Source: JAWXBM01 sp034440115 (GTDB lineage Bacteria > Pseudomonadota > Gammaproteobacteria > Xanthomonadales > SZUA-36). From it: DNA of 15,346 nt. Below, piece after piece: positions 7,020 to 14,656 of the stretch (positions are counted from its first letter, which is position 1; the number at the start of each line of letters is the position of its first letter). A program made the position numbers and the translations under genes. The notes below the pieces were generated by a model. It saw only the letters and a list, made by a program, of their open reading frames with translations, made no database searches and had not been told where the DNA came from. The stretch lies in assembly GCA_034440115.1 (NCBI GenBank), contig JAWXBM010000035.1, positions 1 through 15,346 of the forward strand. Direction: 5' to 3'.

Positions 7020-9749
7020 GTGACCGGCGCGGTTGCAACCGAAAGTGTGGTTGACGGTGGCTTGGGCACATCGACTGTCTCGCTGCGGGGTCTCGGCGCG
7101 AATCGTACGCTGACGCTGATCAACGGACGTCGCGCGGGTCCCTCCGGTGTGCAGGGTGCGGTGTCCTCGTTTGACCTGAACGTGCTGCCGCTCGCCGCGA
7201 TCGAACGGGTCGAAATTCTCAAGGACGGCGCATCGTCGATTTACGGTTCGGATGCGATCGCGGGCGTGATCAATCTCATCACCAAGAAAGAAGACGGCGG
7301 CACGATCGACGCCTTCATCTCGCAACCCACCAAGTCCGGCGGCGAAGAGAGCCGGCTCAGTCTTTCCTGGGGTCGCACCTATGATCGCGGCTACTTCCGC
7401 GTGACCGCCGATTACAATAAGCGCGAAGAACTCAAGCGCGGCTCGCGCGACTACTTCTCCTGCGGCAACGAGTATGTCTTTGATCAGAATACCAACCAGC
7501 GGGCGGATACGGTAGACCCACGGAGCGGCGATTATTCGTGCGCAGACAGCACCTGGGGACACATCTGGCTGTATGAGTACGGCGATGACTCGCAGGTTCC
7601 GAGAACCGCGTTTTTTCTGGCACAGCCGGACTTTGGCGACAACCTGGCCAATTTCATTCCTGGCTACGCGCCGCCCACCAGCGTGTCGCAGCTAACCGCT
7701 CCATCGAACTGGTTTCCAGTGGGTTACGATCGCTTCACGGACGGCATCGTGAATGACGATCACCCCTACCAGGACAAGCAGTCGCTGCAACCCGAGGTTG
7801 AGTTGACGACGTTCTACGGCGAGGGCGAACTGAATATCAGTGAGTCGACGACCGCCTATACGGAGTTGCTTTTGAATCGTCGTGAAACCTATGCCGATAG
7901 CTACCGCCAGTACTGGGGCTACGTCTATACGGGCAATTTTGACTACTCGTCATACGGCACCGGCGTTCCCGGTGGCGGTAACTCGCTGGCGGCCGATGCT
8001 GGCTGGTTTGGAGAGTACTTGCTGAGCCCGCTGGCAATGACCGACTTCGATGACGACTGGAACACCGTCGATTACACGCGCGCGGTCGTTGGTATTCGCG
8101 GCGTCATCCAGGATCGCTGGGACTGGGACCTGTCCTACATGTACAGCAAGTCGGACGCCAAATACACCCAATCCTTCGTTTATGCAGACTCGCTGTCCGT
8201 GCAAAACTATCTCCCCGGCTCTTGCGCAGGATTGACGACAAGCGTGCGGGGCGCGGCGTGCATAGATGTACCGTGGTTCGATCCACTCTTGCTTCGCGGC
8301 GATGCGCTGACGCCGGAGTTGAAGGAGTATCTGTTCGGCGAAGAGACCGGGACAACGAAATACACGCAGTGGTCAGTGGACGGTTTCATATCGGGCGACA
8401 TCATGCAGCTGCCAGCCGGGCCGCTGGGCGCCGCTATCGGCTTCCAATACCGCGAAGACGAGCTGATCGATACACCCGGAGAGTCGACGCTGGCAGGCAA
8501 CGTTTTCTTCGGTGACGAGGCCGGGATCACCCAGGGCACGGACCAGACAACGGCCGTTTTCGCAGAGTTAAATATTCCTGTGCTGGCAAATAGGACGGGC
8601 ATTCGCGACCTCTCTATCAACGCCTCGGCCCGCTATACCGATGTGCAGTCATTCGGCAGCGGTACAACCTGGAAGGCCGGAATCAACTGGTCGATCACCG
8701 ATTCCTTCCGCATCCGCGGCAACAAAGCGACGTCTTTCCGATCACCCGCGCTGTACGAGCTGTATCTCACAAACCGGACCAGCAGCATCTCGCAGAACTC
8801 CGATCCCTGTATCCAGTATGAGCAGGCCTTTGCTGGGGGCGATATCTCGGAGAACGTCTACCTGAACTGTCAGGCTGATCCAAAAAATCTGCCGCCGGAT
8901 TACACGGGCGGCACGATTACGCCAACGGTCTTCACCGGCGGTGGAGCCGGTGTGCTTGAAGCCGAGACGGCGTCATCGGTCACGGTTGGATTCATCTGGC
9001 AGCCGGAATTCGCGAATATCAGCTTTTCGGTAGACTATTTCGAGTTTGAGGTCCGTAACCAGGTTGATCAGCTGGGCGGACTGCGGATTGTATCGGAGTG
9101 CTACGAGTCGGACTTTGGCTTCGCCTTCAGCAATAACGAACCGCTGTGCCAACTGTTCGATCGCTCAGCGCTCAATAATGGTCTCGACAACATTCGTGAC
9201 AGCTTCATCAATATCGCGCAACAACAAAACCGCGGCTGGGACTTCGCGACTCGTTACGCGACGGGCCTCGGCCCAGGTGATCTGCTGGTGGACTTGCGTG
9301 CGACGCTGCAGGTTGAAGACACGCAGGCGCTGTTTGAAGATACTCGGGAAGACTACAACGGCCGGGTCGGCGAGCCCGAATGGGTAGGCAACCTCAGTCT
9401 GAATTATGTGCTCGGCAACTGGGCATTCGACTACGGTCTCAACTGGATCGGCCCGTCAGACAGTACCACGGAGCTGGGTGGTAATACCGTGACGCTGCGC
9501 GGCGAGACCTACCGCACTGTGTACTCCACGGACAACGTCTTCTACAGTTCGTTGTCTGCTTCCTATGGGTTTGAGAACGGTGTTACGGTGATAATAGGTG
9601 CTGCCAATATCTTTGACCAGGCGCCGCCGCAGCTATCAAGGGTCGGCCAAGGCAACGAGTACAGTATGGTCGGCAATGCCTTGCTGGCATCGAACTACGA
9701 CATGCTGGGTAGTCGCTGGTTCGTGAACGTGTCCTGGGATTTCGAGTAA
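7020..9749 (+). CDS. TonB-dependent outer-membrane receptor, 5'-truncated
   Basis: At least 909 residues of a TonB-dependent receptor that imports a large ligand across the outer membrane. The plug survives from its middle: STVSLRGLGANRTLTLINGRR (start) then ERVEILKDGASSIYG and AIAGVINLITKK. A 22-stranded barrel follows, ending in the aromatic C-terminus WFVNVSWDFE used for Bam recognition. It belongs to the large receptors of Caulobacter/Xanthomonas/Steroidobacter type, usually about 1000 or more residues. Signal peptide, TonB box and the first plug part (about 100-130 residues) are missing. The nominal GTG at 7020 has no ribosome site, and a stop precedes at 6984. The barrel has paired cysteines in loops. 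The 5' end abuts the truncated halogenase-like gene head to head. The sulfotransferase follows 71 nt downstream. Confidence 0.9.
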   Translation: MTGAVATESVVDGGLGTSTVSLRGLGANRTLTLINGRRAGPSGVQGAVSSFDLNVLPLAAIERVEILKDGASSIYGSDAIAGVINLITKKEDGGTIDAFISQPTKSGGEESRLSLSWGRTYDRGYFRVTADYNKREELKRGSRDYFSCGNEYVFDQNTNQRADTVDPRSGDYSCADSTWGHIWLYEYGDDSQVPRTAFFLAQPDFGDNLANFIPGYAPPTSVSQLTAPSNWFPVGYDRFTDGIVNDDHPYQDKQSLQPEVELTTFYGEGELNISESTTAYTELLLNRRETYADSYRQYWGYVYTGNFDYSSYGTGVPGGGNSLAADAGWFGEYLLSPLAMTDFDDDWNTVDYTRAVVGIRGVIQDRWDWDLSYMYSKSDAKYTQSFVYADSLSVQNYLPGSCAGLTTSVRGAACIDVPWFDPLLLRGDALTPELKEYLFGEETGTTKYTQWSVDGFISGDIMQLPAGPLGAAIGFQYREDELIDTPGESTLAGNVFFGDEAGITQGTDQTTAVFAELNIPVLANRTGIRDLSINASARYTDVQSFGSGTTWKAGINWSITDSFRIRGNKATSFRSPALYELYLTNRTSSISQNSDPCIQYEQAFAGGDISENVYLNCQADPKNLPPDYTGGTITPTVFTGGGAGVLEAETASSVTVGFIWQPEFANISFSVDYFEFEVRNQVDQLGGLRIVSECYESDFGFAFSNNEPLCQLFDRSALNNGLDNIRDSFINIAQQQNRGWDFATRYATGLGPGDLLVDLRATLQVEDTQALFEDTREDYNGRVGEPEWVGNLSLNYVLGNWAFDYGLNWIGPSDSTTELGGNTVTLRGETYRTVYSTDNVFYSSLSASYGFENGVTVIIGAANIFDQAPPQLSRVGQGNEYSMVGNALLASNYDMLGSRWFVNVSWDFE

Positions 9750-9820
9750 GCAGGGCGGCGACAAGTTTGTAGAATACAGTGTCGGCCTTGCGCCGGCACT
9801 GTTGTTTACCGGGAACCCAA

Positions 9821-10609
9821 ATGCCCAGAGTCGTCGCAAAGTCCGACAATCTCAACGAGCTGAACGGCCGCTTTGAGCAGGCGCGCCTTGAGTTGCCCGT
9901 TTTTCTCAATAGCGTGCCCAAGTCAGGGACGCACCTGATTCGCAATATTATGCGGATGTTCGTTCCCGTCACGCAGCAATATCACGAGGAATTCATTCAG
10001 CACCCGGTATTGCGTCAGCACCAGGCGGCCTTTTCCGAAGCGTTACCGCACCTGAGTTGGGGGCACCTGCTGTTCTCTGACGACGCCGCGATCGTGCTGC
10101 GGCGAGTACGGCACATTCTGCTGGTGCGCGACCCTTACGACTGGGTGCTGGCACGGGCACGCTTCTTTCTCTCCGACAACTTCCAGGGTTCACTCGAACA
10201 CCTGAAGGGCGGCAATGTGTCGGTCGAGGAGGTGCTCAATATGATGATCTTCGGCATCCATCAGAAAGCGCCCTCGCTGGGTGAGATCTATACGCACAAC
10301 GCGGTGTCGTGGTTGGGCACGAAGATCCATCTGCTGCACTTCGAAGACCTGCTTCGTTGCGTCAGGAATCTGGATTCAGAAGAAGCCAAGGCGTTCTTTG
10401 ACGAGCTGTTGCGCGCCTGCGGCTTCGCGGCCATGCCGAAGGACTGGCAGCAACGCGTGCGCGTCGGGTCTGACCGTAAACAGAGTGGCACTGCGAGGGA
10501 AAACCTCGCTGTCGCGAACGACGAGATACCGGACGAGCTGCCTGAAACCCAAAAGCGGCTGGTTGAATACGCGGCTCCGGGCCTGCGCAAAATCCTGGGC
10601 TACAGGTAA
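9821..10609 (+). CDS. PAPS-dependent sulfotransferase
   Basis: A 262-residue cytoplasmic enzyme expected to transfer sulfate from 3'-phosphoadenosine 5'-phosphosulfate to a hydroxyl or amine. The 5'-phosphosulfate loop is at residues 30-45 (NSVPKSGTHLIRNIM). A GH pair at 81-82 fits the usual catalytic-base neighbourhood. The 3'-phosphate motif is at 99-118 (ILLVRDPYDWVLARARFFLS), and a C-terminal SDRKQSG...ENL segment (217-229) corresponds to the GxxGxW-type cofactor loop. ATG 9821 was chosen over 9779 because the family motif begins soon after it; the ribosome site (GGGA) is modest. It lies 71 nt after the receptor stop with no terminator between, so co-transcription is likely. The substrate is unknown. 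Context suggests a peptide or metabolite handled by the receptor system. Confidence 0.85.
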   Translation: MPRVVAKSDNLNELNGRFEQARLELPVFLNSVPKSGTHLIRNIMRMFVPVTQQYHEEFIQHPVLRQHQAAFSEALPHLSWGHLLFSDDAAIVLRRVRHILLVRDPYDWVLARARFFLSDNFQGSLEHLKGGNVSVEEVLNMMIFGIHQKAPSLGEIYTHNAVSWLGTKIHLLHFEDLLRCVRNLDSEEAKAFFDELLRACGFAAMPKDWQQRVRVGSDRKQSGTARENLAVANDEIPDELPETQKRLVEYAAPGLRKILGYR

Positions 10610-10624
10610 ATCTCTCACATCGAC

Positions 10625-10659
10625 GGGCCCGGCTTCGGCCGGACCCGCTCGGGTTGTTT
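10625..10659 (+). terminator. Strong rho-independent terminator after the sulfotransferase
   Basis: GGG-C-CCGGC (10625-10633) pairs with GCCGG-A-CCC (10638-10646) around a TTCG tetraloop, leaving one C/A mismatch. It is followed by a T-rich stretch (TTGTTT, 10654-10659). It lies 15 nt after the sulfotransferase stop and closes the receptor-sulfotransferase unit. Confidence 0.7.
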
Positions 10660-10736
10660 ACAGCGCCGATGCTACGTGCGGCACCCCGTTCACACGGGCC
10701 CATTCGTTGACCTTGACCCCATTAATAATTCCAATA

Positions 10737-10767
10737 ACTTTCAATAAATGAAAGTATCAGGTAGAAT
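10737..10767 (+). promoter_or_regulatory. Candidate promoter and palindromic operator of the AbiE toxin-antitoxin operon
   Basis: A -35-like TTTCAA (10739-10744) and a -10-like TAGAAT (10762-10767) are 17 nt apart. ACTTTCA (10737-10743) and TGAAAGT (10749-10755) form a perfect 7-bp palindrome with a 5-nt centre, overlapping the -35 box. AbiEi-type antitoxins are known to repress their own operon by binding inverted repeats in the promoter, so this is a sensible operator. It is inferred, not shown. The start codon is about 65 nt downstream of the -10 box. Confidence 0.45.
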
Positions 10768-10833
10768 ATATGTGAAATTAGGTTAACTCCCTCGATATTT
10801 CAGCGGAATGGATTAATAACCCGGACTCAATCC

Positions 10834-11511
10834 ATGCAGTCATTAACACAACAAGTTCTGCGTGCTGGCCTGGCCGATCGGGTATTTACCGAGCAGCAAT
10901 TGGCTCGGCTGCTGGACGGTACTGATCAGCGTCGCTACAACCTGGTGAATCGGGCAGCAAAGGCGGGTGAGTTGATTTACCTTCGCCGTGGCTTATATGT
11001 GCTCTCGGATCGGTATCGCAGTATGCCAGGTCATCCTTTTGCATTGGCGCAAATGTTTGAGCCCGGAAGTTATGTATCTCTGGAGAGTGCGCTGGCTTAT
11101 CACGCCTGGATTCCAGAGGCTGTTTACACCACCACTTCCATTCTGCCTGGGCGTAAAAGCAAAGAATTCAGCCATGAAAAGTTCGGCTTGTTCACTTTCC
11201 ACCCCTTATCCATTCATACGGGATACTTTCTTGAAGGCGTACAGCGCACCCAATCAGAGCAGCAGACCTTTTTCCTGGCTGATCCTTTGCGCGCGTTCAT
11301 GGATCTGGTGTGTCTGAAAAAGATTGAATGGCAAGGCATGCGCTGGATAGAGCAGGGCATGCGGATTGATCCAGAGGTATGGAACAGTATTACTGACGAT
11401 CAAATGACTGCACTCAATTCGGTTTACAAAAACAAGCGGGTTCGGCAATTTCTTTCTGAGTTGCAGCTTGGTCTGGAAAATGAAGCCAGCTTTAGCAGGC
11501 CATCACAATGA
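10834..11511 (+). CDS. abiEi: AbiEi-family antitoxin (type IV toxin-antitoxin)
   Basis: A 225-residue cytoplasmic antitoxin. An N-terminal winged-helix part (about 1-60: VFTEQQLARLLDG...YNLVNRAAKAGELIYLRRGLYVL) is followed by the AbiEi domain (SYVSLESALAYHAWIPEA, YTTTSI, the LFTFHPL stretch and a C-terminal FMDLVCLKKIEW section). In AbiE systems this protein represses the operon and blocks the partner nucleotidyltransferase without a stable complex, so they act as a phage-abortive-infection or maintenance module. The stop overlaps the next gene by ATGA (11508-11511), the normal tight coupling. Base composition is clearly more AT-rich than the sulfotransferase and receptor, suggesting transfer. 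The ribosome site before ATG 10834 is weak. Confidence 0.9.
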   Translation: MQSLTQQVLRAGLADRVFTEQQLARLLDGTDQRRYNLVNRAAKAGELIYLRRGLYVLSDRYRSMPGHPFALAQMFEPGSYVSLESALAYHAWIPEAVYTTTSILPGRKSKEFSHEKFGLFTFHPLSIHTGYFLEGVQRTQSEQQTFFLADPLRAFMDLVCLKKIEWQGMRWIEQGMRIDPEVWNSITDDQMTALNSVYKNKRVRQFLSELQLGLENEASFSRPSQ

Positions 11512-12353
11512 ACGAAATTATTCAGCAGAGATTGGATCGTTATGCTGTGGCCAATGCTCAGGAAGAAGAGCATGCCCTAAAGGAGATTATTCAGGAAATT
11601 GCACTGTATGCACTTTGGCGTGTACGTTTTTTTGAGGTGGCTGCGTTTCAGGGTGGCACCAGTTTGCGCATCCTGCATCACTTGCCGCGTTTCTCAGAGG
11701 ACCTGGATTTCATACTGCTTGAGCCCTTGGCTGATTTTGCCTGGCCCGATTACCTGCAAAAGCTGCTTGAAGTGTTTGCGGAATTCGGGATTCAATCGGA
11801 AGTCTCGCCTCAAGGACAAATGGATAAAGCCATCAGGACAGCCATTATTAAAGATAGCTCGATTGTTAACCAGTTGAACCTGTCGTTCTACAAAGGACCA
11901 CCCGGCAGAAAGCTCAAAGTGAAATTGGAGATTGATATCAATCCACCGGCTGGTTCAGGCTATGACCATACCTATCTGGATTTCCCCACCGACTTCGAAG
12001 TATGTCACCAGGATTTGAAAAGCAATTTCGCTTTGAAGCTGCATGCTTTGTTGTGCCGAAATTATATAAAGGGTCGGGATTGGTTCGACTTCAACTGGTA
12101 TATCAAGCAGCGTGTAGCTCCCAACCTTGAACTACTGAATAATGCCTTGATACAGTCTGGGCCGTGGGTGGGGCTGAATGAACTCAAGATTGATTTGCCC
12201 TGGCTGAAAGCGGCTTTGCTGGAGAAGATAAAGGAAATTGATTGGCGGCAAGCTGCCAAAGATGTTGCTCCGTTCCTGAGCTATGCCGAGCAACAAAGCC
12301 TGGAATTATGGAGTAGTCGATTCTTCAGCGGCAGGATGGCCAAGTTGACATGA
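11508..12353 (+). CDS. abiEii: AbiEii/AbiGii-family nucleotidyltransferase toxin
   Basis: A 281-residue toxin of the DNA-polymerase-beta-like nucleotidyltransferase fold. Visible motifs: GGTSLR (49-54) with RFSEDLDF (61-68) carrying the metal acids Asp65/Asp67; KVKLEIDINPP (137-147) with the third acid position; Lys177 in FALKLHAL; and RDWFDF (190-195). This full set is present, so the enzyme looks intact. Family members are GTP-dependent or tRNA-modifying nucleotidyltransferases that stop growth when the AbiEi partner is lost. The start overlaps the antitoxin stop, so translation is coupled. No clear terminator follows. A broken TIGR02450-type gene begins about 12 nt later. Confidence 0.92.
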   Translation: MNEIIQQRLDRYAVANAQEEEHALKEIIQEIALYALWRVRFFEVAAFQGGTSLRILHHLPRFSEDLDFILLEPLADFAWPDYLQKLLEVFAEFGIQSEVSPQGQMDKAIRTAIIKDSSIVNQLNLSFYKGPPGRKLKVKLEIDINPPAGSGYDHTYLDFPTDFEVCHQDLKSNFALKLHALLCRNYIKGRDWFDFNWYIKQRVAPNLELLNNALIQSGPWVGLNELKIDLPWLKAALLEKIKEIDWRQAAKDVAPFLSYAEQQSLELWSSRFFSGRMAKLT

Positions 12354-12365
12354 ACGTTCGAATAA

Positions 12366-12584
12366 AAGGGGACCGCTGTACTACCCACCAACAAGGAAAA
12401 ACATTTCCTGGTTACGGATGTACAAACGGATGAAGAAAACGTGCCCCAAACCTGCACGCTGGAAGCTGTGTATTCAGGTGCCGAGCGAACGGTTCATTGG
12501 CGGGAACTCGAGGATGAAGCCCAGTGGCGGCAAGGCTGGAAAAAAAGTAAAACAAAAACAATTATTGCCAACATTGCGCATTAA
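12366..12584 (+). pseudogene. 5'-truncated TIGR02450 (Trp-rich, DUF2389-type) gene
   Basis: A 72-codon open stretch ends at TAA 12582-12584 and has no start codon. Its content matches the conserved C-terminal two thirds of the small TIGR02450 family: TAVLPTNKEKHFLVTDV, then CTLEAVYSGAERTVHWRELED and WRQGWKKSK. The usual first 25 or so residues, with an NPxKLLxSKW segment, are missing. At the join the sequence reads TAA-AAG-GGG-ACC, where an intact gene would have a Ser-Lys-Trp-Thr run, so homology appears to stop at the Lys codon. The family has no established function. Composition is similar to the neighbouring AbiE genes, so the fragment may have arrived with them. Its stop codon overlaps that of a minus-strand fragment. 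Confidence 0.65.
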
Positions 12585-12742
12585 TCGAACATCGCTTCCA
12601 TGACATGCTCGTTGATCTCCAGCGTGCCGGCCATGAAGGTCTCATCAGAGACCGCATTGGCGTTCTGAAGCACGATGCGGCTGTAATGGTTGGTGCGGTG
12701 TCGCTGCGCGACGGCATTCTTTGCGTGTATAGTGACACGCAA
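12581..12742 (-). pseudogene. Unrecognised short coding-like fragment
   Basis: On the minus strand a 53-codon frame from a possible TTG (12742) ends at TAA (complement of 12581-12583). The last 38 residues (from TNHYSRIVLQNANAV to EHVMEAMFD) have natural-looking codon use with GC-rich third positions and balanced amino acids. I do not recognise a family. A stop lies upstream at 12770-12772 and there is no ribosome site, so this is more likely the 3' end of a lost gene than a complete small protein. The stop codon shares bases with the stop of the + strand TIGR02450 fragment, a sign of two gene ends butted together. Confidence that it is a real remnant is low. Confidence 0.28.
12721..12742. 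promoter_or_regulatory. 22-bp palindrome TTGCGTGT-N6-ACACGCAA
   Basis: TTGCGTGT (12721-12728) and ACACGCAA (12735-12742) are perfect 8-bp complements with a 6-nt centre ATAGTG. The spacing, one to two helical turns, is typical of a dimeric repressor site. It lies 50 nt beyond the amidase stop with no obvious gene start on either side, so it may be an operator left behind from a lost promoter. Confidence 0.4.
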
Positions 12743-12791
12743 CGCCCGTATCCGCTTTCGATTACGGTTTCAATTAGATCTCCCATGATCC

Positions 12792-14423
12792 CTATTGTTT
12801 CGACTTCATCGCTGCGGCCACGTCATTACGATCCTCGGCAGATTGGTAATACTCCGGTTCCGGGCGCAGCCTGGTTGCTTGCTCAAAAGCGAAACCATAG
12901 GACAATATCGCTGCGTCCTGGTCTTTTCCGGCGATAAATGAAATACCGATCGGCAAATTTTTAACGCTCCCCATGGGCACGGTCAGATGTGGATAACCAG
13001 CGACGGCGGCAAGTTCGCCAGCACCGGCCCATGCAGGCCAGACATCGCCGTTGACCGGATCGATGCGCGGCGACATGACTCCCGAAGGCGCTACTAAAAC
13101 CCGCACATCATTTTCCTGCATCAACCGGTCGATACCACGCTCCCGCGTGGCGCGCTGTACATGGGTGCGTGCCTCGATATAGGCCGGATCATCAATACCT
13201 CCCAAGGCTTCGGACTGCTCGAAAATACCCTGGTCAAAAAGGGCAAGCTCAATAGCGGCATGTTCGATGTTGAAAGCGATCAGCTCAGCCAGTGTGCGGG
13301 TTTTCACGCTGGGCGGTGTCGCTGCCAGATATTCGTTCAGGGTATGTTTGAACTCGTACTTGAGAACCGAATAAGTATCGTCATCATAATTATCACCTTC
13401 TGGTTCGAACTTCTCGATGTCCACCAGTTCGGCACCCGCAGCTGCCATTGCTGCGAGCGCAGCTTCAAACAGTGCTTTGACCTGCGCACTTGAGCCTTCG
13501 GCAAAGCGCAACACGCCTACCCGGGTGCCCTGCAATGAGCTCGCGTCGAGCGATTTGCTGTAATCCGTTTTGGCTGCACCCGTCGACATCGCATCCAGCA
13601 TCATGGCGGCACCTTGCACCGTTTTGGTCATCGGCCCCGCGGTATCCTGGGATGAAGAAATCGGAATGATATATTTCTGCGACACCAATCCGACCGTGGG
13701 CTTGAAGCCAACGATTCCATTCACGGTCGCCGGGCATATGATTGAGCCACTGGTTTCGGTACCGACGGCACCGGCCGCCAAGGATGCAGCGATTGCAGCA
13801 CCTGAGCCGGAACTGGAACCACAGGGATTGCGGTCCAGCATATGCGGATTTCGCACCTGTCCACCCAGTGCGGACCAGCCACTCATGGAGTTTTCTGAGC
13901 GAAAATTCGCCCACTCGCTGAGATTGGTCTTGCCCAGGATGATCGCACCAGCATTGCGCAAACCGGCGGTCAAGGGTGAATCACGCCCGGTTACATTTTC
14001 CTTCAGTGCCAGTGCCCCGGCGGTGGTCGCCATAGCGTCTTTGGTTTCAATATTGTCCTTGAGCAGCAGCGGCAGCCCATGCAGTGGCCCGAGGGTTTCA
14101 CCGGCCATGCGCCTTTGGTCCAGCGCACGGGCCTCGGCCAGCGCGTTCGGGTTGAGCGTCAGCACACTTTGCAGCGTTGGACCCGCCTGGTCGATCCGCC
14201 CAATGCGCGCCAGGTAGGCTTCAACCAGGGCTTCGCTGCTAACCGCACCGGTGCGCAGCGCCTCGGCAAGTTCAGGCAGCGATTTCGCCAACCAGCCTTC
14301 GGCGGCATAAATTGAAGCCGTAGACTCCTGCCCATCCGCTTCAGCGACAGCATGGTACGGAAAAAGAATACCGCAGCTAAAAAGCCACGAACAGAGTATC
14401 TTGCTGAGGATTGATTTTTTCAT
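12792..14423 (-). CDS. Secreted amidase-signature family hydrolase
   Basis: A 543-residue hydrolase that cleaves amide bonds, exported to the periplasm or beyond. The start is ATG (complement of 14421-14423), because it opens a signal peptide (MKKSILSKILCSWLFSCGIL...HAVAEA) and has AAGG 9 nt upstream. A longer in-frame start at 14465 adds 14 polar residues before it and is less likely. The Ser-cisSer-Lys triad is intact: Lys122 in LLLKDNIET, cis-Ser203 in NPCGSSSGSG and Ser227 in GTETSGSIICPA, with 81- and 24-residue spacing as in peptide amidase. The C-terminal VAGYPHLTVPMG and PIGISFIAG stretches are conserved family parts. The closest guess is peptide amidase or an aryl-amidase. There is no operon partner on this strand. 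Composition is intermediate between the AbiE block and the GC-rich right end. Confidence 0.9.
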   Translation of the reverse strand: MKKSILSKILCSWLFSCGILFPYHAVAEADGQESTASIYAAEGWLAKSLPELAEALRTGAVSSEALVEAYLARIGRIDQAGPTLQSVLTLNPNALAEARALDQRRMAGETLGPLHGLPLLLKDNIETKDAMATTAGALALKENVTGRDSPLTAGLRNAGAIILGKTNLSEWANFRSENSMSGWSALGGQVRNPHMLDRNPCGSSSGSGAAIAASLAAGAVGTETSGSIICPATVNGIVGFKPTVGLVSQKYIIPISSSQDTAGPMTKTVQGAAMMLDAMSTGAAKTDYSKSLDASSLQGTRVGVLRFAEGSSAQVKALFEAALAAMAAAGAELVDIEKFEPEGDNYDDDTYSVLKYEFKHTLNEYLAATPPSVKTRTLAELIAFNIEHAAIELALFDQGIFEQSEALGGIDDPAYIEARTHVQRATRERGIDRLMQENDVRVLVAPSGVMSPRIDPVNGDVWPAWAGAGELAAVAGYPHLTVPMGSVKNLPIGISFIAGKDQDAAILSYGFAFEQATRLRPEPEYYQSAEDRNDVAAAMKSKQ

Positions 14424-14656
14424 GTCTGCAGCCTTTGCATGTGTTTGGTTCTCACCCAGCTCCACCGAGCTTTTGTGCTAATTATTTATTAAGAATACCG
14501 GAAAAGGACAGCCGCGATTCAGCGGATCGAGCCACTGATCGTAGTTTAGCCACTGTTCAGTTCCTTCAGTCAGATCAGAATCCGAGCAGCGGAATGTCTT
14601 CAGATTAGCAAGGCTCCAACAGGCTTCACCGCAACATTGACCCACCTATTATCGTT
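14424..14656. other. AT-rich spacer between amidase and aldehyde dehydrogenase genes
   Basis: This 233-nt gap would carry the amidase promoter (reading leftward), with an AT-rich stretch at about 14476-14495. No gene is visible in it. Composition changes sharply at about 14640-14660, where the GC-rich aldehyde dehydrogenase gene begins. Confidence 0.45.

Noticed and set aside
7020..7562. Extension of the halogenase-like minus frame to 7562
   Set aside because: It is simply the open antisense of the receptor plug and barrel, whose sense frame has clear family motifs. It has no flavoprotein motifs.
2921..9749. Lasso-peptide cluster (S9 isopeptidase-like gene with TonB receptor)
   Set aside because: No precursor peptide, B-type protease or C-type cyclase gene is visible. 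The S9 enzyme alone does not support it.
9583..9972. Minus-strand frame across the receptor end and the spacer
   Set aside because: It is Arg/Cys-rich with no motif and is antisense to the receptor C-terminus and the sulfotransferase start.
12562..12786. 74-codon minus frame starting ATG at 12786
   Set aside because: Its composition (Arg/Ser/Met-rich) looks like an out-of-frame reading. The neighbouring frame (12581-12742) is more coding-like.
13570..14217. 215-codon + strand frame opposite the amidase
   Set aside because: Antisense shadow: the amidase has all catalytic motifs, and this frame has no recognisable domain or ribosome site.
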